Source: Alphaproteobacteria bacterium
GTDB lineage: Bacteria > Pseudomonadota > Alphaproteobacteria > JAJTHO01 > CANGYM01
Direction: 5' to 3'
NCBI GenBank assembly: GCA_947458145.1
Contig: CANGYM010000008.1
Span: forward strand, 1-33,055
Length of the DNA: 33,055 bases
Positions 30,103 to 33,055 of this stretch are shown piece by piece. The stretch's first letter is position 1, and every line of letters begins with the position of its first letter. The translations under genes and the position numbers were made by a program. The notes under the pieces were generated by a model, which did not search any database, was not told the DNA's origin, and saw only the letters and a program-made list of their open reading frames with translations.

Positions 30103-31476
30103 TCATTCGCAATGATCCAGCCCCAAGCTTTTCATTTTTCGGTGCAGGGCCGAGCGTTCCATGCGAATGTTATTGGCCACACGGGAAATGTTGCCATTGT
30201 GGCGCAGCAGTTGGGCCTGCAGATACTCCCGCTCGAACACCGCCCGCGCATCCCGCAGGGTTAGGGCCATTAAATCTTTTTTGCGTTCGCTTTTTAAAAT
30301 CAGGGGGGCCATTTCGTAAATGTCTTTGGGCAGCAAATCCACCGTAATGGGGTCGCGGGCGCCGCCGGTGCCCATGATCAAAAGCCACTCGATGGTGTGT
30401 TGTAACTGCCTGACGTTGCTGGGCCAAGCATAGGATTGCAGGGCCGCCATGGCATCTTGGGAAAAGGGTCGCTCTGGCAATCCCAAAACGGCGGCGCACA
30501 TCTGCATAAAATGATGGGCTAGGGGGATGACATCTTCCCGACGCTGGGCCAAAGGCAGCATGGGAATGCAAACAACATTCAGGCGGTGATAAAGATCCTC
30601 TCGCAGGGTGCCGTCCGCCAAAGCCTCTTGGGGATCGCGGGAGGTGGAGGCCATAATCCGCACATCCACCTGCACAGGGTTCTGCCCCCCCATGCGTGTG
30701 AATTTTCCATCCTGTAAAAACCGCACCAGTTTGGTTTGAAAGGCCTGGGGTAAACTGCAAACCTCATCCAAAAACAGGGTGCCACCGTGGGCCTGTTCAA
30801 AAAAACCAACCTGCCGCTGATCGTGGGTTTCCGTCCCCATAAAGCGTTGATCGACATAGGGACTGTCCTGAAACAGGCTGCAATGCGCCACGACAAAGGG
30901 GGCATCTTTTCTGCGGGACGCCCGATGAATCTGACGCGCCAACAGGGTTTTTCCTGTTCCAGGGGGGCCAGAGATAAAAACACGCGCATTCAACGCGCTC
31001 ACCTTGGCCACGGTGGCCTGAAGCTGCTGGATAAAGGGGGAATGACCCACAAAGGCATCCTGGGAAAAGGACTGTGTTTTCAAATGCGCATTTTCCTGCA
31101 GCAAAAACTGCATTTGAAACACGCGGTCCAGAATATGAAGCAATTTTTCTGTTTTAAACGGCTTTTCAATAACGTCTTCCGCGCCCTTTTGCATGGCTTG
31201 GACGGCGATTTCTATGGTGGCATGGCCGCTCATCATCACGATGGGCAAAGAGGGACACTGGGTTTTAAACAGCATCAAAAGCTCCAGACCATCCCGAGGG
31301 CTGCCCTGTAACCAAATATCCAGAAGGATCAGATGGGGAAAACGATGGGCAATCATTTGTTCCGCTTCATCGCTGCTGCGGGCCACACGGACGGTATAGC
31401 CCTCGTCCTGTAAAATAGCCCTGAGCTGATCACAAATATCAGCCTCGTCATCAACGACCAAAATATCCTTTGTCAT
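30103..31476 (-). CDS. ntrX: NtrX-type response regulator
   Basis: A 457-residue regulator. The receiver domain has D9-D10, the phosphoacceptor D53 in L-L-D-I-W, M-S-G-H-A and E-K-P-F-K. The AAA+ domain follows with Walker A G-P-P-G-T-G-K-T, G-G-T-L-F-L-D-E-V (Walker B) and R-E-D-L-Y-H-R-L-N-V. The GAFTGA loop that contacts sigma-54 is replaced by a short G-T-E-T-H-D-Q-R-Q-V-G-F-F, as in other alphaproteobacterial NtrX. The C-terminus is a Fis-type HTH (N-I-S-R-V-A-N-N-I-R-M-E-R-S-A-L-H-R-K). The ATG at 31476 has AAGGA upstream. It follows ntrY by 12 bases and is likely phosphorylated by it. Confidence 0.93.
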   Translation of the reverse strand: MTKDILVVDDEADICDQLRAILQDEGYTVRVARSSDEAEQMIAHRFPHLILLDIWLQGSPRDGLELLMLFKTQCPSLPIVMMSGHATIEIAVQAMQKGAEDVIEKPFKTEKLLHILDRVFQMQFLLQENAHLKTQSFSQDAFVGHSPFIQQLQATVAKVSALNARVFISGPPGTGKTLLARQIHRASRRKDAPFVVAHCSLFQDSPYVDQRFMGTETHDQRQVGFFEQAHGGTLFLDEVCSLPQAFQTKLVRFLQDGKFTRMGGQNPVQVDVRIMASTSRDPQEALADGTLREDLYHRLNVVCIPMLPLAQRREDVIPLAHHFMQMCAAVLGLPERPFSQDAMAALQSYAWPSNVRQLQHTIEWLLIMGTGGARDPITVDLLPKDIYEMAPLILKSERKKDLMALTLRDARAVFEREYLQAQLLRHNGNISRVANNIRMERSALHRKMKSLGLDHCE

Positions 31477-31488
31477 GCAGTACAATCC

Positions 31489-33055
31489 TTAGGGCTGAGA
31501 AGGTAAGGTTATAACCACACGGGCACCCTGTTTTTGACCATCTGCGTCACAGATGTTTGACAGTGCGATGTTCCCCCCGTGTTCGTCAACAATTTTTTGC
31601 ACAACGGACAATCCCAAGCCCGTCCCCATGGCCTTTGTGGTGCGATAGGGCTGCAAAAAAGGGGATAAATCATCCAGCCCATCAAACCCCATTCCGTTGT
31701 CCTCTATCGTCAAAAGGGCATGATTCCCCTGATGGGCCAAAGCACACAAAATTTTCCCCTGTGCGGAATTCGGGCCATGGCGTTCCTGAATGGATTCCAG
31801 CGCATTTTTAAACACGTTGGTTAACAGCTGGCGCATCAATCCGGCATCACAGATCAGGGTGACGGCTGTTTCAGGTTTTTCAACGCTAACCGACAGGGCC
31901 GGATAGCTGTGACGGTACAGGGCGATGATTTCAGACACCAGCGCACCCAGATTTTCCGGCTGTTTTTGCGGGGCGGGAATACGGGCAAACGACGAAAATT
32001 CATTGACCAGACGCATGATGTTGTCTGTTTGACGCAGAATCGTGGATGTGCATTCCGCCACCATGGTTTTTTCCGCCTCCGCCAGATCCAAACGGCCCAA
32101 ACGGCGCTGCATGCGCTCTGTGGACAATTGAATGGGGGTTAGGGGGTTTTTGATTTCATGGGCCAAGGTTTTGGCCACATCGGACCACGCCGCCACGCGC
32201 TGGGCCTGGGCCAGCTCGGTCATATCATCCAGACTGATGACGGTTCCCCCTGTGTCATTTTGCTGGGCAATACGGGCCAGTATTTGGCGGCTGCCCTTGG
32301 ATCTTTTCAGGGTGATGTTCTGCTCGCCCGAGCGCAGGGGGAAAATTTCGGGCAACAGATCGTGCAACGTTACCTCGGAAAGGGGCGTTTTTTCCTCGCA
32401 CCCCAACAGCATTTGGGCGGGCCGATTCATCATTTGCACCGATTGCCCCGCATCCAGAACAATCACACCCGAAGAGAGGGTTTGAAACATGGTTTCAATA
32501 AAATGACGACGTTCCTGCAGGGCCTCGTTCACGGACAGCAAAACCGTGCGCTGCTGGTCAATGTGGTCCATCATGGTGTTAAAGGCGAGGGACAAATCCT
32601 TAATCTCGTCCTCTGTTTTGGGGATTTTCACACGGGTTTTCATTTCCCCTGCCTGAATATGTTGCGACGCTGTGGCCAGATCCCGAATGGGATTGACAAT
32701 TTTTCCCGCCAAACGCAATCCAATGGATACGGCAATCAACAGCAACAGCAGCCCCACCACCGCAATGACAATCAACACACCGTATTGCAGAAAACTACGC
32801 TTGTCATCGGCGGCCTGATAGGCATCCACCGCCCGCTTTGTGGTTTGGGTATGGTTTAATACCACGGGATCAATGGGCCGCGATACATACAAAAACGCAT
32901 CCACAAACTGGGGCAAGGGCAGGATGGCATACACCCGATCTTTTTCTGCATTTGTGGTAATCAGAAGCTCCCCCTTTCGGGCCTCCTCTAGCAGGGTTTG
33001 GCTCAGGCGCAGGGGGGCCTCTCGATCCGCCACCAGACCGGCGCGGGCGATGATG
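31489..33055 (-). CDS. ntrY: NtrY-type sensor histidine kinase (N-terminus outside window)
   Basis: The frame is open to the right edge; 521 C-terminal residues are visible. In order: the end of a periplasmic/sensor part, one membrane span (Y-G-V-L-I-V-I-A-V-V-G-L-L-L-L-L-I), a HAMP domain (I-V-N-P-I-R-D-L, E-D-E-I-K-D-L-S-L-A-F-N), a PAS domain (about residues 195-290 of the visible part, G-V-I-V-L-D-A), the H-box L-A-H-E-I-K-N-P-L-T-P-I-Q-L, N-box N-V-F-K-N-A-L-E, D-N-G-M-G-F-D and G-T-G-L-G-L-S. This is the NtrY layout, which with NtrX responds to nitrogen or redox state. Upstream membrane spans should lie beyond the window. Confidence 0.93.
   Translation of the reverse strand, partial: IIARAGLVADREAPLRLSQTLLEEARKGELLITTNAEKDRVYAILPLPQFVDAFLYVSRPIDPVVLNHTQTTKRAVDAYQAADDKRSFLQYGVLIVIAVVGLLLLLIAVSIGLRLAGKIVNPIRDLATASQHIQAGEMKTRVKIPKTEDEIKDLSLAFNTMMDHIDQQRTVLLSVNEALQERRHFIETMFQTLSSGVIVLDAGQSVQMMNRPAQMLLGCEEKTPLSEVTLHDLLPEIFPLRSGEQNITLKRSKGSRQILARIAQQNDTGGTVISLDDMTELAQAQRVAAWSDVAKTLAHEIKNPLTPIQLSTERMQRRLGRLDLAEAEKTMVAECTSTILRQTDNIMRLVNEFSSFARIPAPQKQPENLGALVSEIIALYRHSYPALSVSVEKPETAVTLICDAGLMRQLLTNVFKNALESIQERHGPNSAQGKILCALAHQGNHALLTIEDNGMGFDGLDDLSPFLQPYRTTKAMGTGLGLSVVQKIVDEHGGNIALSNICDADGQKQGARVVITLPSQP

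Overview
The window is chromosomal DNA from a Gram-negative alphaproteobacterium. The evidence is a DUF2232 membrane protein between rpsR and rplI, an NtrY/NtrX pair whose NtrX has no GAFTGA loop, an NPD-family oxidoreductase, and a lipopolysaccharide gene set (waaA, lpxK, hldD). I cannot fix the order. Scattered phage-type and IS remnants and several repeat families would fit a Rhodospirillales- or Holosporales-like lineage, but that is inference. Most genes are GC-rich; three hypothetical genes (137-709, 19594-20280, 28111-28446) are visibly AT-rich.

Layout. 1-1534: the right end of an IS30-type element, an AT-rich hypothetical gene whose stop codon lies in the IS end, and a two-gene unit coding for an AbrB/MazE-type antitoxin and a Doc-like protein without its Fic catalytic motif. 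1592-5460: a PAP2 phosphatase, then the minus-strand operon rpsF-rpsR-DUF2232-rplI-yqhA. 5640-8931: a tightly packed plus-strand envelope operon, ftsB, DUF374 acyltransferase, waaA, lpxK. 8943-10192: a 5'-truncated brnT remnant with its antitoxin brnA, and an outer-membrane beta-barrel protein. 10197-13150: glmS and the divergent zapE-like ATPase gene. 13150-14352: a repeat-rich gap, a lone HK97-type prohead protease and an entericidin-like lipoprotein. 14353-19214: an overlapping minus-strand operon of chemoreceptor, phosphofructokinase, aldehyde dehydrogenase and hldD.

19215-25146: a MITE-like palindrome, an AT-rich hypothetical gene, acetyl-CoA synthetase behind a near-consensus promoter, a hicAB toxin-antitoxin operon, nrdB-gshB and a DUF465 gene. 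25371-27750: rpsL-rpsG without fusA, a complete brnTA operon and exonuclease III. 27762-33055: a terminator, GC-rich palindromes, a hypothetical gene, an NPD-family enzyme and ntrX/ntrY (ntrY runs off the window).

The envelope genes serve lipid A/Kdo/heptose synthesis (waaA, lpxK, hldD), amino-sugar supply (glmS) and division (ftsB). The most unusual non-coding signal is a repeat with three copies (4490-4633, 13210-13335, 13366-13509). Its outer arms differ in sequence between copies but still pair within each copy, as expected of a structure under selection. A second pattern is that the complete hicAB and brnTA operons have a predicted -10 box 7-8 bases from the toxin ATG and no ribosome-binding site, which suggests leaderless toxin mRNAs. 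I saw no tRNA, rRNA, CRISPR array or known riboswitch.
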